A DNA stretch of 33,365 bases from an uncultured Alphaproteobacteria bacterium (GTDB lineage Bacteria > Pseudomonadota > Alphaproteobacteria > CADEGL01): contig CADEGL010000039.1 in NCBI GenBank assembly GCA_902826885.1, positions 1 through 33,365 on the forward strand, given 5' to 3'. Below are positions 15,633 through 22,907 of this stretch, one piece after another (position 1 is the first letter of the stretch; the number at the start of each line of letters is the position of its first letter). Made by a program: the position numbers and the translations under genes. Below the pieces are notes generated by a model. The model ran no database searches. It was not told where the DNA came from and was given only the letters and a program-made list of their open reading frames with translations.

Positions 15633-15851
15633 TCAAGCGTCGCGGAGATGCCGCTCGATACGAGGCACCAGGTCTTGGTGCTGAAAGATGTCCGACGTAA
15701 CGTCGATACCCCGATAATTCGGCGCTTCTTCGCGGTCCAGGCGACGCAACCGCCATTGGGGACCTTCCTTCACGATATGCGCGCGCACGGCGCCGTCGAC
15801 GACGACGGCGAATTTGGTCGGCTGGTCAAAGCGGATGAGGATTGCGGACAT
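15633..15851 (-). CDS. Small protein of unknown function
   Basis: A 72-residue soluble protein with a beta-rich first half (ILIRFDQPTKFAVVVDGAV) and a charged second half (RRLDREEAPNYRGIDVTSD, ending VPRIERHLRDA). I do not recognise a family. ATG at 15851 has GGAG about 10 bases upstream; the frame could be extended to 15923 but without support. It is convergent with the tiny membrane-protein gene (13-base gap). No signal peptide and no promoter element stood out. Confidence 0.6.
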   Translation of the reverse strand: MSAILIRFDQPTKFAVVVDGAVRAHIVKEGPQWRLRRLDREEAPNYRGIDVTSDIFQHQDLVPRIERHLRDA

Positions 15852-15959
15852 GGAAATGCGCTCCGTCTGATGTGTCCCCTTTCCGGTAATTATGGGCACA
15901 TCCGGATTTATCCAACGGGACATTCCTGTGACATTCGGCGGCTTAACCCCTTGGTAAAT

Positions 15960-16358
15960 CTACGCCCGCGCGTGCGGAACGTGAGGCGGCGAGCAGGCGT
16001 GGAACGTCTCGGGTAACTGGTGGCGCTGGCAAAGGTGTCCCAGCGCATCCAAAAGCCGTTGCGGCGTCAACTTGGACAATCGCGCGCGGTGCTCGTCGCC
16101 AAAGACGCGACGGCCCTGCCCGTCCAGTTGAATCGTGTTCCAGAGATAGGCGCGCGCCAGAAGCCAGTTTTTCCGCTCCATGGCATTCACGGCCGACGCT
16201 AGAAGGTTTCGCTCGCTCCACGTCAATTGCCGCCGTTCCGCATCCACCGCCTCTATGATCGACGCAATACAGCCGGACAGATGAGACAAAGCGTCATCGC
16301 CCGTGGCGGAACCGAGTTCCAACGAATCCAGCTTTTTATTGAGTCGCTCCACATTCAT
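15960..16358 (-). CDS. Unrecognised helical soluble protein
   Basis: About 132 residues from the ATG at 16358 (MNVERLNKKLDSL). The frame could begin at 16382 or 16451, and no start has a clear Shine-Dalgarno. The sequence is mainly helical (IASIIEAVDAERRQLTWSER, then NLLASAVNAMERKNWLLARAYLW) and ends in a His/Pro/Cys-containing tail. The ERKNWLLARAYLWN segment resembles a TPR-like or four-helix repeat unit, but I cannot assign a family. There is no signal peptide or membrane segment. An EcfG-like promoter 56 bases upstream suggests it belongs with the stress genes around it. Confidence 0.6.
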   Translation of the reverse strand: MNVERLNKKLDSLELGSATGDDALSHLSGCIASIIEAVDAERRQLTWSERNLLASAVNAMERKNWLLARAYLWNTIQLDGQGRRVFGDEHRARLSKLTPQRLLDALGHLCQRHQLPETFHACSPPHVPHARA

Positions 16359-16413
16359 CGTAAGGCCGCCACACCTTCCCATCCATTTTGCATTTGCCGG
16401 CTCGCATTCTCCT

Positions 16414-16438
16414 AACCGCTTGGTTGCAGTGAGGTTCC
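16414..16438 (-). promoter_or_regulatory. EcfG-like promoter for the 15960-16358 gene
   Basis: Minus strand GGAAC (16438-16434), 16-base spacer, GGTT (16417-16414). The -35 element forms one half of a perfect 14-base palindrome. Confidence 0.5.
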
Positions 16439-16447
16439 ATATGGAAC
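16434..16447. promoter_or_regulatory. Perfect 14-base palindrome overlapping a -35 element
   Basis: GTTCCATATGGAAC reads the same on both strands and contains a GGAAC box in each orientation. Only the minus-strand copy has a suitable -10 element, so the symmetry may be an operator or chance. Confidence 0.5.
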
Positions 16448-16659
16448 TCAATATTTCGGCTTATGGATTAAGAAGGCGTGGATGCTTTCGAGTTTAAGAT
16501 ATTAAGAATATTGCCATTTCTGGGCAGATTGCCCTGAAGCGGCGGCGGCGCGGCCGTCGGCTTGGTGGCGGCTAGGCGGATATGGTGCCTATGGTGGTCC
16601 TAGCGGCGGCGAACCGAACTCGCCTTCTTCTTCGCATGGCTTCCGCGCTGTGATGCAGG

Positions 16660-16821
16660 CTAGAGCACGCCGAACACCCGCCATAATGCAAGGATCAACA
16701 GCAGTCCCAGGCCAATGGCCAGGCACACCGGCCCGTCTCGCCGTCCCTGACGGATGGCCAGGAGGACCGCGCCGATGAAAGCGAACAGCATGCCGAGGAA
16801 TTGAAGCGTGACGGGCAGCAT
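16660..16821 (-). CDS. Tiny two-helix membrane protein
   Basis: A 53-residue protein with two predicted transmembrane helices (about 5-22, VTLQFLGMLFAFIGAVLL; about 33-53, VCLAIGLGLLLILALWRVF), joined by a basic loop (RQGRRDG). This predicts a hairpin with both ends outside the cytoplasm. ATG at 16821 is decided by a very strong AAGGAGG 5-6 bases upstream; the frame's earlier start at 16842 is not needed. No family recognised. It is divergent from the hydrophilic protein at 16941 across a 119-base gap. I see no EcfG-type site on its own strand. Confidence 0.7.
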   Translation of the reverse strand: MLPVTLQFLGMLFAFIGAVLLAIRQGRRDGPVCLAIGLGLLLILALWRVFGVL

Positions 16822-16881
16822 CGAGCCCTCCTTCGCGTTCATGCCGTCTCTACTAAGTCGCGGCCAGTGCTTTTGGTTTCA

Positions 16882-16907
16882 GGAACCCCGGCATGCTTTC
16901 CGCAGTT
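16882..16907 (+). promoter_or_regulatory. Weak EcfG-like promoter
   Basis: Plus strand GGAAC (16882-16886), 17-base spacer, AGTT (16904-16907), 33 bases before the ATG at 16941. It keeps GGAAC and the TT of the -10 but not the leading C. Confidence 0.4.
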
Positions 16908-16940
16908 TCTCCACGAAACCGCTTCGATGGAGAGCTTTGA

Positions 16941-17132
16941 ATGCCCAAGAGGCCCCTTACCCGCACCAATAGCGATCGTCCTCGCCGCGTCGGGCCGGAG
17001 GATGAGGACCGGCAGAGCCAGCTGGACGATGGCAAGCACGAGACTGTCGAGGATGTCTTGAAGGACGGCGGGAGGCGCGCAACCGAAGAAGCCGCGGGCG
17101 ATACGGATTGCGGTGGCTTGCCCCGCCGCTAA
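16941..17132 (+). CDS. Small hydrophilic protein, unknown
   Basis: A 63-residue, highly charged protein with Asp/Glu/Arg/Lys in almost half of its positions (GPEDEDRQSQLDDGKHETVEDVLKDG within it) and no hydrophobic core. It is probably disordered or a small helical protein. GGAG lies 8 bases before the ATG. Third codon positions are GC-rich, as expected for coding, although the opposite strand also has an open frame with a hydrophobic stretch. Its TAA overlaps the TAG of the convergent receiver-kinase gene (shared bases 17129-17132). A weak EcfG-like promoter upstream supports it. Confidence 0.5.
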   Translation: MPKRPLTRTNSDRPRRVGPEDEDRQSQLDDGKHETVEDVLKDGGRRATEEAAGDTDCGGLPRR

Positions 17133-18193
17133 GGCAACGCGAAGTCGAAGACGAACCGTGTCCCGTGTGGCACGGGAGGGCGGCTCTCCGCGGCATCCAA
17201 TTTGGAAACCATGGCCTGAACGATCGTGCGGCCGAGTCCACCCCGTTTCGTCCGAAGCGCGTCTTCCGGCGGCATGCCGATGCCTTCGTCCTCGACGATC
17301 AAGGTCGCGTTTTTCTCATCCTTCCGCCGCAGCTCGACGCGAATCGGGCCGTTGCCGTCCGGATAAGCATGTTTTCGTGCGTTAAGCACCAATTCCGTCA
17401 CGATCATGCCGACGGCCACCGCCCGGTCGGGGGTGGTCATCATTTCGTCGGCGTTGAATTGGACCTGATTTACGGACTCGTCTTCCATCGCGCGAGAGAT
17501 ATCGTCCATCAAGAGCCGAAGATAATCGCCGAGCGCGACGGCCTGCACGTCGGTGGAGTTGTAAAGACGGCGATGCACTTGGCCAATGGCCGCGACGCGG
17601 CTGCCGGCGGCCAGCAACGCGTCCTTCACGTCGGGGTTGGATTGGGCGTGGGCCTTCATATTAAGCAGCGATACGGCCAGTTGAAGGCTGTTGCTGACAC
17701 GATGATTGACCTCGCGCATCAGCAAGGCACGCTCGTTTGCCAATGCCTCGAACTTATCGCGCGCTTCTCGCACTTCGGCCTGCGCGGCCTCGCGCAGCAA
17801 GCGCAGCTCCCGCGCGGCCAACGATGATTCGATGGCCGCGCGTAGAAGCGGCAGGAATGTGCCCGAGACGTCCTTGATCACATAGTCAGCCGCTCCCGCT
17901 TTCAACGCGGCCACCGCGACGCGCCCCTCCGTAGTGCCCGTGACGTAGACGACCGGAGGTGGATTCGGCCGTTTCCGAATCTCGCCGAGGGTCGCCAGGC
18001 CGTCCTTGCCTTCCATGTAATGATCGAGCGCGACCAGGTCGAACTCCCGCTCGCTCAGGCACCGCAGGCCGTCGGCGCCGCAGGTCGCCGTCTCGACCTC
18101 ATAGCCGTAGCGCGCCAGATGCTTCTGGACGAGACGTCCGATCCCGGCGTCGTCGTCGATATAGAGAATGCGCGTGGGAGCTTTGTCGTTCAT
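17129..18193 (-). CDS. Receiver-HisKA_2 histidine kinase
   Basis: A soluble 354-residue signalling protein with a receiver followed by a kinase. The receiver (about 8-122) has acidic DDD at 13-15, phospho-acceptor Asp57 (VALDHYM) and Lys107. After a coiled helix (125-155) comes a HisKA_2 dimerisation domain with His164 in REVNHRVSNSLQL, the hallmark of HWE/HisKA_2 kinases. The HATPase domain has TELVLNARKHAY, DEGIGM and GGLGRTIV. It is the last gene of a four-gene operon; its ATG overlaps the preceding TGA (ATGA at 18190-18193), so translation is coupled. HisKA_2 kinases commonly control the alphaproteobacterial general stress response through PhyR, and it may do so here (inference). Confidence 0.93.
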   Translation of the reverse strand: MNDKAPTRILYIDDDAGIGRLVQKHLARYGYEVETATCGADGLRCLSEREFDLVALDHYMEGKDGLATLGEIRKRPNPPPVVYVTGTTEGRVAVAALKAGAADYVIKDVSGTFLPLLRAAIESSLAARELRLLREAAQAEVREARDKFEALANERALLMREVNHRVSNSLQLAVSLLNMKAHAQSNPDVKDALLAAGSRVAAIGQVHRRLYNSTDVQAVALGDYLRLLMDDISRAMEDESVNQVQFNADEMMTTPDRAVAVGMIVTELVLNARKHAYPDGNGPIRVELRRKDEKNATLIVEDEGIGMPPEDALRTKRGGLGRTIVQAMVSKLDAAESRPPVPHGTRFVFDFALP

Positions 18194-18624
18194 GCAGCCG
18201 GAACTTGGATCACCGCGAAGAACAATCCCAATTGGCGGATCGCGTTGGCGAAGTTGTCGTAGTTGACCGGTTTCGTAATGTAGACATTGGCGCCGAGATC
18301 ATAGCAGCGCTGGATTTCCGCCTTGTCATCCGTCGTGGTCAAGACGACGACGGGTGTGCATCGCAGGCCGGGCGATTCCTTGACCCGTCTTAGAATTTCG
18401 GTACCGCTCATGTCTGGAAGGTTCAAATCTAACAGAATGAGCAGCGCCTTGCCTTGGGCGATGCTGTCCTTGCCTTCGCCGAACAGGTAGTTCACGGCGT
18501 CGGTACCGTTGGTGAAGGACGTGATGGGGTTGTTGACGCCCGCGCGCCGGATATTCTTTTCGATCAAACGCGCATGGCCCTCGTCGTCTTCGATCATCAC
18601 GATCGTCACGAGTTTTTCGTTCAT
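18190..18624 (-). CDS. Single-domain response regulator (Rcp1-like)
   Basis: A 144-residue stand-alone receiver. It has acidic EDD at 12-14, phospho-acceptor Asp66 (LLDLNLPDMSG), the TTTDD switch segment and Lys in YITKPVNY. It has the longer alpha-4/beta-5 region and final helix typical of Rcp1-like regulators that accept phosphate from membrane or phytochrome-like kinases. There is no output domain, so it probably shuttles phosphate. ATG at 18624 is favoured: its AGAGGA Shine-Dalgarno overlaps the stop of the upstream CHASE3 kinase (8-base gap). It overlaps the next gene by four bases. Confidence 0.93.
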   Translation of the reverse strand: MNEKLVTIVMIEDDEGHARLIEKNIRRAGVNNPITSFTNGTDAVNYLFGEGKDSIAQGKALLILLDLNLPDMSGTEILRRVKESPGLRCTPVVVLTTTDDKAEIQRCYDLGANVYITKPVNYDNFANAIRQLGLFFAVIQVPAA

Positions 18625-18632
18625 CTTTCCTC

Positions 18633-20126
18633 TCAATCCTCCAAGACCAGCGCGCGGGGCAGGATGACGGTGAACACGCTGCCCTTGCCCAGCTCGCTAT
18701 CGATTCCAATGCGCCCGCCCAAGCGCCGGACCAGCATGCGCACATGCGCCAGTCCGATGCCCTCGCCCGGCCGATCCTGTTGGCCCGAGCGACGGAAAAG
18801 CTCGAAAATCCGTTCGCTGTCCTTGACGTCGATGCCGCGCCCGTTGTCGCTCACGCGAACGATGACGAAATTGCCCTTCTCGGTGGCGGAGACTTCGATC
18901 TCGCCCTTCACGCCCGGGCGCAGGTACTTAAGGGCATTGTCGAGAAGATTCGAGAAAATCTGCTCGATCGCCAGGCGATCCGTGGCGATCGTCGGCAAGG
19001 GCCGGATCGAGATGGTGGCATCGGTCGATTGGAGCTGATGGGCCAGCGTGCTGCGGATGGAACGGATCGTGGCGTCCAGATCGATCGGCTCGACCTTGAA
19101 CTCCTGATGGCCGACCCGGGACAAGCGCAGAATCGCCGTGATGAGCCGGTCCATTTTGCCAATGGCGGTCTTGATGAAACCCAACGCTTCATCGAAGTCC
19201 TTTCCGGTCTCCTCGATTTCCGCCTGAGCGCCGCTTGCCTTCACGCGGTCGAACATATCTTGCCGCAGCGCCTCGAGTTCGCTGGTGAAGCCCATGATGT
19301 TCACCAGGGGGGACCGGAGGTCGTGGCTCACGATATAGGCGAAGCGCTGAATCTCCTGGTTGGCGGTCTGGAGGGCCGCAGTGCGTTCCTGAACCCGCTC
19401 CTCCAGGCTCACGTTGATCAGTTCGAGTTGCTTTTGCGCCTCCCGCTGTATGGCCGCGGCGCGGCGCACCTCGGCGACGGAAACAGTCGCCAGAAATATG
19501 ATCATCAGGCCGCCGGCCAAACTCACGCCCAACAGCCATAAGCGGGTGTCTCGCGCATCTTTGCTGCGCGCCGCCAAGAGTTGGTTTTCCTCAAAGCGCA
19601 TCCGGTCGATCACACCGATGATAGCGAGCGATACCGACGGATCGTCTTCGTTTCGCATTAAAGCCAGCGCTTTGTCGGGCCGGCCGTCGATCGTCAAGGA
19701 TACCGGCGCCTGCAGTTCTTTTACGCGCAGGTCGATGAGGGACTTCAACTGGTCGGCCCGCTGGATCTGTGGAGAGTTGTCGCCCAGCAGCGTTCTCAGC
19801 TTGTCATAGGTGCCGGGAATGTCATCCAGGGCCCGGCGGTAGAGGTCGAGATACGCGGACGACCCGGTCAGGACATAGCCATATTGGCTGCTTGTCGCGC
19901 GGTGCATGAGAAGCTGAATCTCGGAAAGCTGACCACCGACTTCCACCGTATGGGTTACCCAATCGGCATCACGTTTGGCCTCATCGAAGAGCCAGACCGA
20001 GACACCGCACATGATAACGAGGATGACGAAGCCCGCGGAAAGCATCCAGACGTGCCGCGCGCCTCGCAGCCTGCCGCGAGCCGGGTGGGGGATCGTGGAT
20101 GTGAGAGCGGTCATTGTCCCGGCCAT
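18633..20126 (-). CDS. CHASE3-domain membrane histidine kinase
   Basis: A 497-residue membrane sensor. TM1 lies at about 27-47. A periplasmic CHASE3 domain occupies about 50-190 (RATSSQYGYVLTGSSAYLD is characteristic). TM2 lies at about 196-217, then a coiled linker. The HisKA domain has phospho-acceptor His268 (AYIVSHDLRSPL), the variant common in phytochrome-type kinases. The HATPase domain has FSNLLDNALKY, DNGRGI and GEGIGLAHVR. The start ATG shares one base with the stop of the upstream receiver (TGATG), giving tight coupling. It is the sensor of the four-gene operon; CHASE3 ligands are generally unknown. Confidence 0.95.
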   Translation of the reverse strand: MAGTMTALTSTIPHPARGRLRGARHVWMLSAGFVILVIMCGVSVWLFDEAKRDADWVTHTVEVGGQLSEIQLLMHRATSSQYGYVLTGSSAYLDLYRRALDDIPGTYDKLRTLLGDNSPQIQRADQLKSLIDLRVKELQAPVSLTIDGRPDKALALMRNEDDPSVSLAIIGVIDRMRFEENQLLAARSKDARDTRLWLLGVSLAGGLMIIFLATVSVAEVRRAAAIQREAQKQLELINVSLEERVQERTAALQTANQEIQRFAYIVSHDLRSPLVNIMGFTSELEALRQDMFDRVKASGAQAEIEETGKDFDEALGFIKTAIGKMDRLITAILRLSRVGHQEFKVEPIDLDATIRSIRSTLAHQLQSTDATISIRPLPTIATDRLAIEQIFSNLLDNALKYLRPGVKGEIEVSATEKGNFVIVRVSDNGRGIDVKDSERIFELFRRSGQQDRPGEGIGLAHVRMLVRRLGGRIGIDSELGKGSVFTVILPRALVLED

Positions 20127-20530
20127 CAATTTACGCTCTGAGCGAGTGCGTCACGGATAGCCTGTGCCAGAGCCGCGGGTGCGAACGGTTTGGCCAGGAA
20201 AGACGTGCGCGGCCCCGGCGCGGCGCTCATCGTTCGCCGTTCGTCGTAGCCCGTGACGAAAATGATGCGCACGTCTGGGCGCAAGGCGCGAACTTCAGCG
20301 GCCAGCTCCACGCCTGGGATATCGGGCAGGCCGATATCCGTGATCAGAATGTCCGCCCCGCCCCCGGCGCGTAAATAATCCAACGCAGCCGAGCCGTTGG
20401 CCGCGGCTGTGGTTGCATATCCCAGGTCCTTCAAGGTTTCGATGGAGGACAGGCGCATCAACTCGTCATCGTCCACGAACAGGATGCGCACCTGCGTGGC
20501 TGATTTACCGGCACATGGGGTTGCGGACAT
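20126..20530 (-). CDS. Single-domain response regulator (CheY-like)
   Basis: A 134-residue receiver and first gene of the operon. It has acidic DDD at 20-22, phospho-acceptor Asp65 (ILITDIGLPDIPG), TGYDE and Lys in FLAKPFAP. This FixJ/hybrid-type receiver sequence resembles the C-terminal receivers of hybrid kinases. ATG at 20530 is chosen because the receiver fold begins soon after; the frame upstream to 20656 covers the promoter. No output domain. It is tightly coupled to the CHASE3 kinase gene and has an EcfG-like promoter 43 bases upstream. Confidence 0.92.
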   Translation of the reverse strand: MSATPCAGKSATQVRILFVDDDELMRLSSIETLKDLGYATTAAANGSAALDYLRAGGGADILITDIGLPDIPGVELAAEVRALRPDVRIIFVTGYDERRTMSAAPGPRTSFLAKPFAPAALAQAIRDALAQSVN

Positions 20531-20572
20531 GCAATAGCGTACCGGGGGCTGGATCGGCGCAGAGCGACGGTT

Positions 20573-20598
20573 AAACCACCCGCTTGCGCGTTTGTTCC
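20573..20598 (-). promoter_or_regulatory. EcfG-like promoter for the four-gene signalling operon
   Basis: Minus strand GGAAC (20598-20594), 16-base spacer, GGTT (20577-20574) then T. The -10 element lies about 43 bases before the ATG at 20530. Confidence 0.6.
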
Positions 20599-20624
20599 AA
20601 AAAGGGAAACGCACTCCTACTCTA

Positions 20625-20636
20625 GTGCGATCGCAC
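20625..20636. promoter_or_regulatory. Perfect 12-base palindrome upstream of the signalling operon
   Basis: GTGCGATCGCAC lies 27 bases upstream of the -35 element, a usual place for an activator site. The neighbouring 20640-20701 stretch is AT-rich and otherwise empty. Confidence 0.4.
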
Positions 20637-20701
20637 GATACTTTGAAGTTTTCCACGATGGTTTGAGATTTTTGGATAAGGCATTGAATAAAAATAACAA
20701 C

Positions 20702-21505
20702 CTAGCGTGGGGCCGGTAGAAAGCTCGCCGAGCGGCCAGTCAGCCAGTAGGCCAGCAAGCCGGTCCACTCCCGAATGCCCGCGCTGAACAAAGCCAACGC
20801 TTCGCGGACGTTGGTGGGGGCGCCGAAATGAACGTATCGGCCGTAACGATATACTTCCGAGTAGGGCGTGACCTCCCACCCCACTTTCCGGAAGGCGCCG
20901 ACGGAACGGGGTACATGGAGGGCTTGGGTGACGAGGATCCAGGTCTCCCCGGGCTGCGGATTGGCCAGTGGTTTTGAAAGGAGGGCGTTTTCATACGTGT
21001 TGCGCGACCGCGTCTCGTAAAGAACCCGGCCCGCGTCGAAACCTTGCTGGGTTAGGAACAAGCGAAGCGTTTCCGCTTCGCTCAGGTCTTGCCGCATTGG
21101 GTCGCCCGACCCGCCGGTGAAGACGAGCTTCGCATTCGGGTAGTGTCGCCCGAGCCATATGAACGTGGTTACCGTACCGGCGGCCGCATTGAGGGCGGGC
21201 GTGCCGTACTCCGCGGTCATGCGCGGAATCTGCGCGCCGCCCAACAGGATGATCCCGTCGACTTTTTCAGGCAACGGATCGGGGCGTGGAAATCGTTGCT
21301 CCAACGTGCCGACGACGATGTCGGGGATCGGCAGCAGCGACAATGCGCCGACGAAGACGGCGATGGCCAACAGGATATTGCGACCCGCGCGGACGCGCCC
21401 GGCGAACAGCAGAATGATAGCGGCCCCGATGGCGAAAACGACGGCATTCGATGGTTCGATGAACCACCAAGCCAGTTTTGAAAGAAAGAAAAAGGCGTCG
21501 CCCAT
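20702..21505 (-). CDS. YdcF/SanA-family DUF218 membrane protein
   Basis: A 267-residue envelope protein. Two hydrophobic helices lie at about 17-35 and 42-62, followed by a DUF218 domain: DGIILLGGAQ, KLVFTGGSGDP, SEAETLRLFL, ETRSRNTYENA and the late ILVTQALHVPRSV segment. ElyC and SanA relatives in E. coli affect peptidoglycan or lipid carrier metabolism and vancomycin sensitivity, and the SAM-binding YdcF fold is similar; the biochemical activity is unsettled. The ATG at 21505 is 9 bases after the stop of the SDR gene, so they are co-transcribed. Family assignment is firm; the role is not. Confidence 0.9.
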   Translation of the reverse strand: MGDAFFFLSKLAWWFIEPSNAVVFAIGAAIILLFAGRVRAGRNILLAIAVFVGALSLLPIPDIVVGTLEQRFPRPDPLPEKVDGIILLGGAQIPRMTAEYGTPALNAAAGTVTTFIWLGRHYPNAKLVFTGGSGDPMRQDLSEAETLRLFLTQQGFDAGRVLYETRSRNTYENALLSKPLANPQPGETWILVTQALHVPRSVGAFRKVGWEVTPYSEVYRYGRYVHFGAPTNVREALALFSAGIREWTGLLAYWLTGRSASFLPAPR

Positions 21506-21514
21506 GAGGGACGT

Positions 21515-22294
21515 TCAGGCCGGTGCGGCGGTGTAGGTTCCGGCGGTTGTGCCTCCGTCGATGACGTAGAACATGCCGTTGGTGTAGCTGGCTTCGGCTG
21601 AAGTCAGATGCAGGATGACGCGAGCCACCTCAGCCGCCTGCGCGAAGCGTCCCAAAGGCACGCGCCGCTCATAAAAGGATTTTTCCGGCACGTTGTCGTC
21701 CGCCAGCAACTGGTCGGCCATGGGCGTGTCGACGAAACTGGGGCAGACCGCGTTGCTGCGAATGCCCTGGTGTCCGTGATCGAGCGCCAGGCAGCGCACC
21801 AGGCCCACGACGGCGTGCTTGGATGCACAGTAGGCCGCGAAGCCCATGGAGCCGCGGATGCCGGCATCGGAACTGATGGCGACATAGCTGCCCCCGCCCC
21901 GCTCCAATAGATGCGGCATCGCGTGGCGGGCCGTGAGATATGGCCCGGTCAGATTGACCGCGATGGTGCGGTGCCAGTCGGCTTCGGCCATCTGCAGGAC
22001 AGAGCCGGTGAGTGCGATGCCGGCGGCGGCTACGACGGTGTCCAAGCCTTCATGTGCGGTGACGGCCGCGTCGATGGCCGCCTTTACCTGAGCCGAATCC
22101 GCCACGTCTGCCGTGGCCGCGATGGCGCGGCCGCCTGCGCGCACGATCTCGTCCGCCAGCGCGCGCGCCTTGGCGCCGTCGCGGTCGAGCAACGCGACCG
22201 CCGCCCCGCGTCTCGCCAGCGCCAAGGCGGCCTCGCGTCCGATGCCGGACGCCGCGCCGGTGACTACGGCCGATTCCTGTTTGCTCGAAACCAT
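21515..22294 (-). CDS. Short-chain dehydrogenase/reductase (SDR)
   Basis: A classical SDR of about 259 residues acting on an alcohol/carbonyl pair with NAD(P). It has the TGAASGIG cofactor motif near residue 12-19, and the catalytic Ser (AISSDAG), Tyr and Lys (YCASK). The usual NNAG structural motif reads AAAG, which is unusual. An acidic Asp after beta-2 (LLDRDG) points to NAD rather than NADP. Of two tandem ATGs (22297 and 22294) the second has the better spacing to AGAGG. It is the first gene of a pair with the DUF218 protein and is divergent from the 22452 gene. Substrate unknown. Confidence 0.9.
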   Translation of the reverse strand: MVSSKQESAVVTGAASGIGREAALALARRGAAVALLDRDGAKARALADEIVRAGGRAIAATADVADSAQVKAAIDAAVTAHEGLDTVVAAAGIALTGSVLQMAEADWHRTIAVNLTGPYLTARHAMPHLLERGGGSYVAISSDAGIRGSMGFAAYCASKHAVVGLVRCLALDHGHQGIRSNAVCPSFVDTPMADQLLADDNVPEKSFYERRVPLGRFAQAAEVARVILHLTSAEASYTNGMFYVIDGGTTAGTYTAAPA

Positions 22295-22362
22295 CATCGC
22301 CTCTTCGGATTGGCGGGACTGAAGGATTGGGAAGGAGACATGATTGCCACCGTTATTCATCG

Positions 22363-22394
22363 GGTGGAAGATGGTTTACATCCTCTCTTCCACC
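22363..22394. promoter_or_regulatory. Nested inverted repeat in a divergent intergenic region
   Basis: Perfect nine-base arms GGTGGAAGA (22363-22371) and TCTTCCACC (22386-22394) flank a 14-base centre that itself contains GATG-GTTTA-CATC (22370-22382). It lies between the SDR gene and the 22452 gene. An operator or an RNA hairpin are both possible. Confidence 0.45.
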
Positions 22395-22451
22395 GCTTGA
22401 AACCGCACCGGTTCACTGCTACGTCCGCGGCGCATCGCCGGGAGAAATCAC

Positions 22452-22883
22452 ATGGCCACCGTTTATACCGCTTTCAGCAAAGCCCTCGCGGAATGGGGCG
22501 CCGAAGTGGGCCTCACCAAGCACATTTACAAGCTGGGCGTCGCCGATAGGCCGGCCGCGGCGGCGGTCGAGGCGCTGAACGCGAGCCAGCATGCGGGCGC
22601 GAGCGATTGGAAATTGTTGGCGAAGCGGGAATTGGATGGCGCCGACGAAGCGGGTTTGATCGAAAGACTGGCGCGCAAAGAAAAACTGATCGACCCCGCC
22701 TTCTATCCGCGGATTCAGGGCGCCCCGGGCGTCTTCAAGGTGAAGTTGGCCAATGTCGAGAACCACCTGCTGGTGAAGATTGCGCTGGAGGGCAAGGACA
22801 CTGCGCGGGTGAAGGTAAAGCCCGCCGATGTCGGTGCGTACTTGATCCGGAACGCAGCGGGTGAGACGACCGAAAGCGAATAG
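22452..22883 (+). CDS. Conserved hypothetical soluble protein
   Basis: A 143-residue protein with no signal peptide or membrane helix. The N-terminal half is helical and Ala-rich (AFSKALAEWGAEVGLTKHIYKLG); the middle is charged (LIERLARKEKLIDPAFYPRI); and the C-terminal part is beta-like (GVFKVKLANVENHLLVKIALEG, then ARVKVKPADVGAYLI). I recognise no family. GGGAG lies 7-8 bases before the ATG. The gene is divergent from the SDR gene across a region with a nested inverted repeat, and convergent with a small secreted-protein gene. Confidence 0.8.
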   Translation: MATVYTAFSKALAEWGAEVGLTKHIYKLGVADRPAAAAVEALNASQHAGASDWKLLAKRELDGADEAGLIERLARKEKLIDPAFYPRIQGAPGVFKVKLANVENHLLVKIALEGKDTARVKVKPADVGAYLIRNAAGETTESE

Positions 22884-22884
22884 A

Positions 22885-22904
22885 CGAACGGGCCGCGCCG
22901 TTCG
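22885..22904. terminator. Hairpin between convergent genes
   Basis: Perfect seven-base arms CGAACGG/CCGTTCG (22885-22891, 22898-22904) with a six-base loop fill the gap between two convergent stops. There is no U-tract on either side, so intrinsic termination would be weak. Confidence 0.4.
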
Positions 22905-22907
22905 CTC

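Larger units (their letters stand above)
16359..16659. other. Intergenic region without a gene
   Basis: It holds the EcfG-like site and palindrome described separately, and an AT-rich patch at about 16480-16520. I find no plausible reading frame, tRNA or terminator in the rest. Confidence 0.6.

Noticed and set aside
14920-15684. 254-codon plus-strand frame through the acetyltransferase and the tiny membrane protein
   Set aside because: Its first half is antisense to GNAT motifs, and the second half overlaps a shorter frame with better signals (15458-15619).
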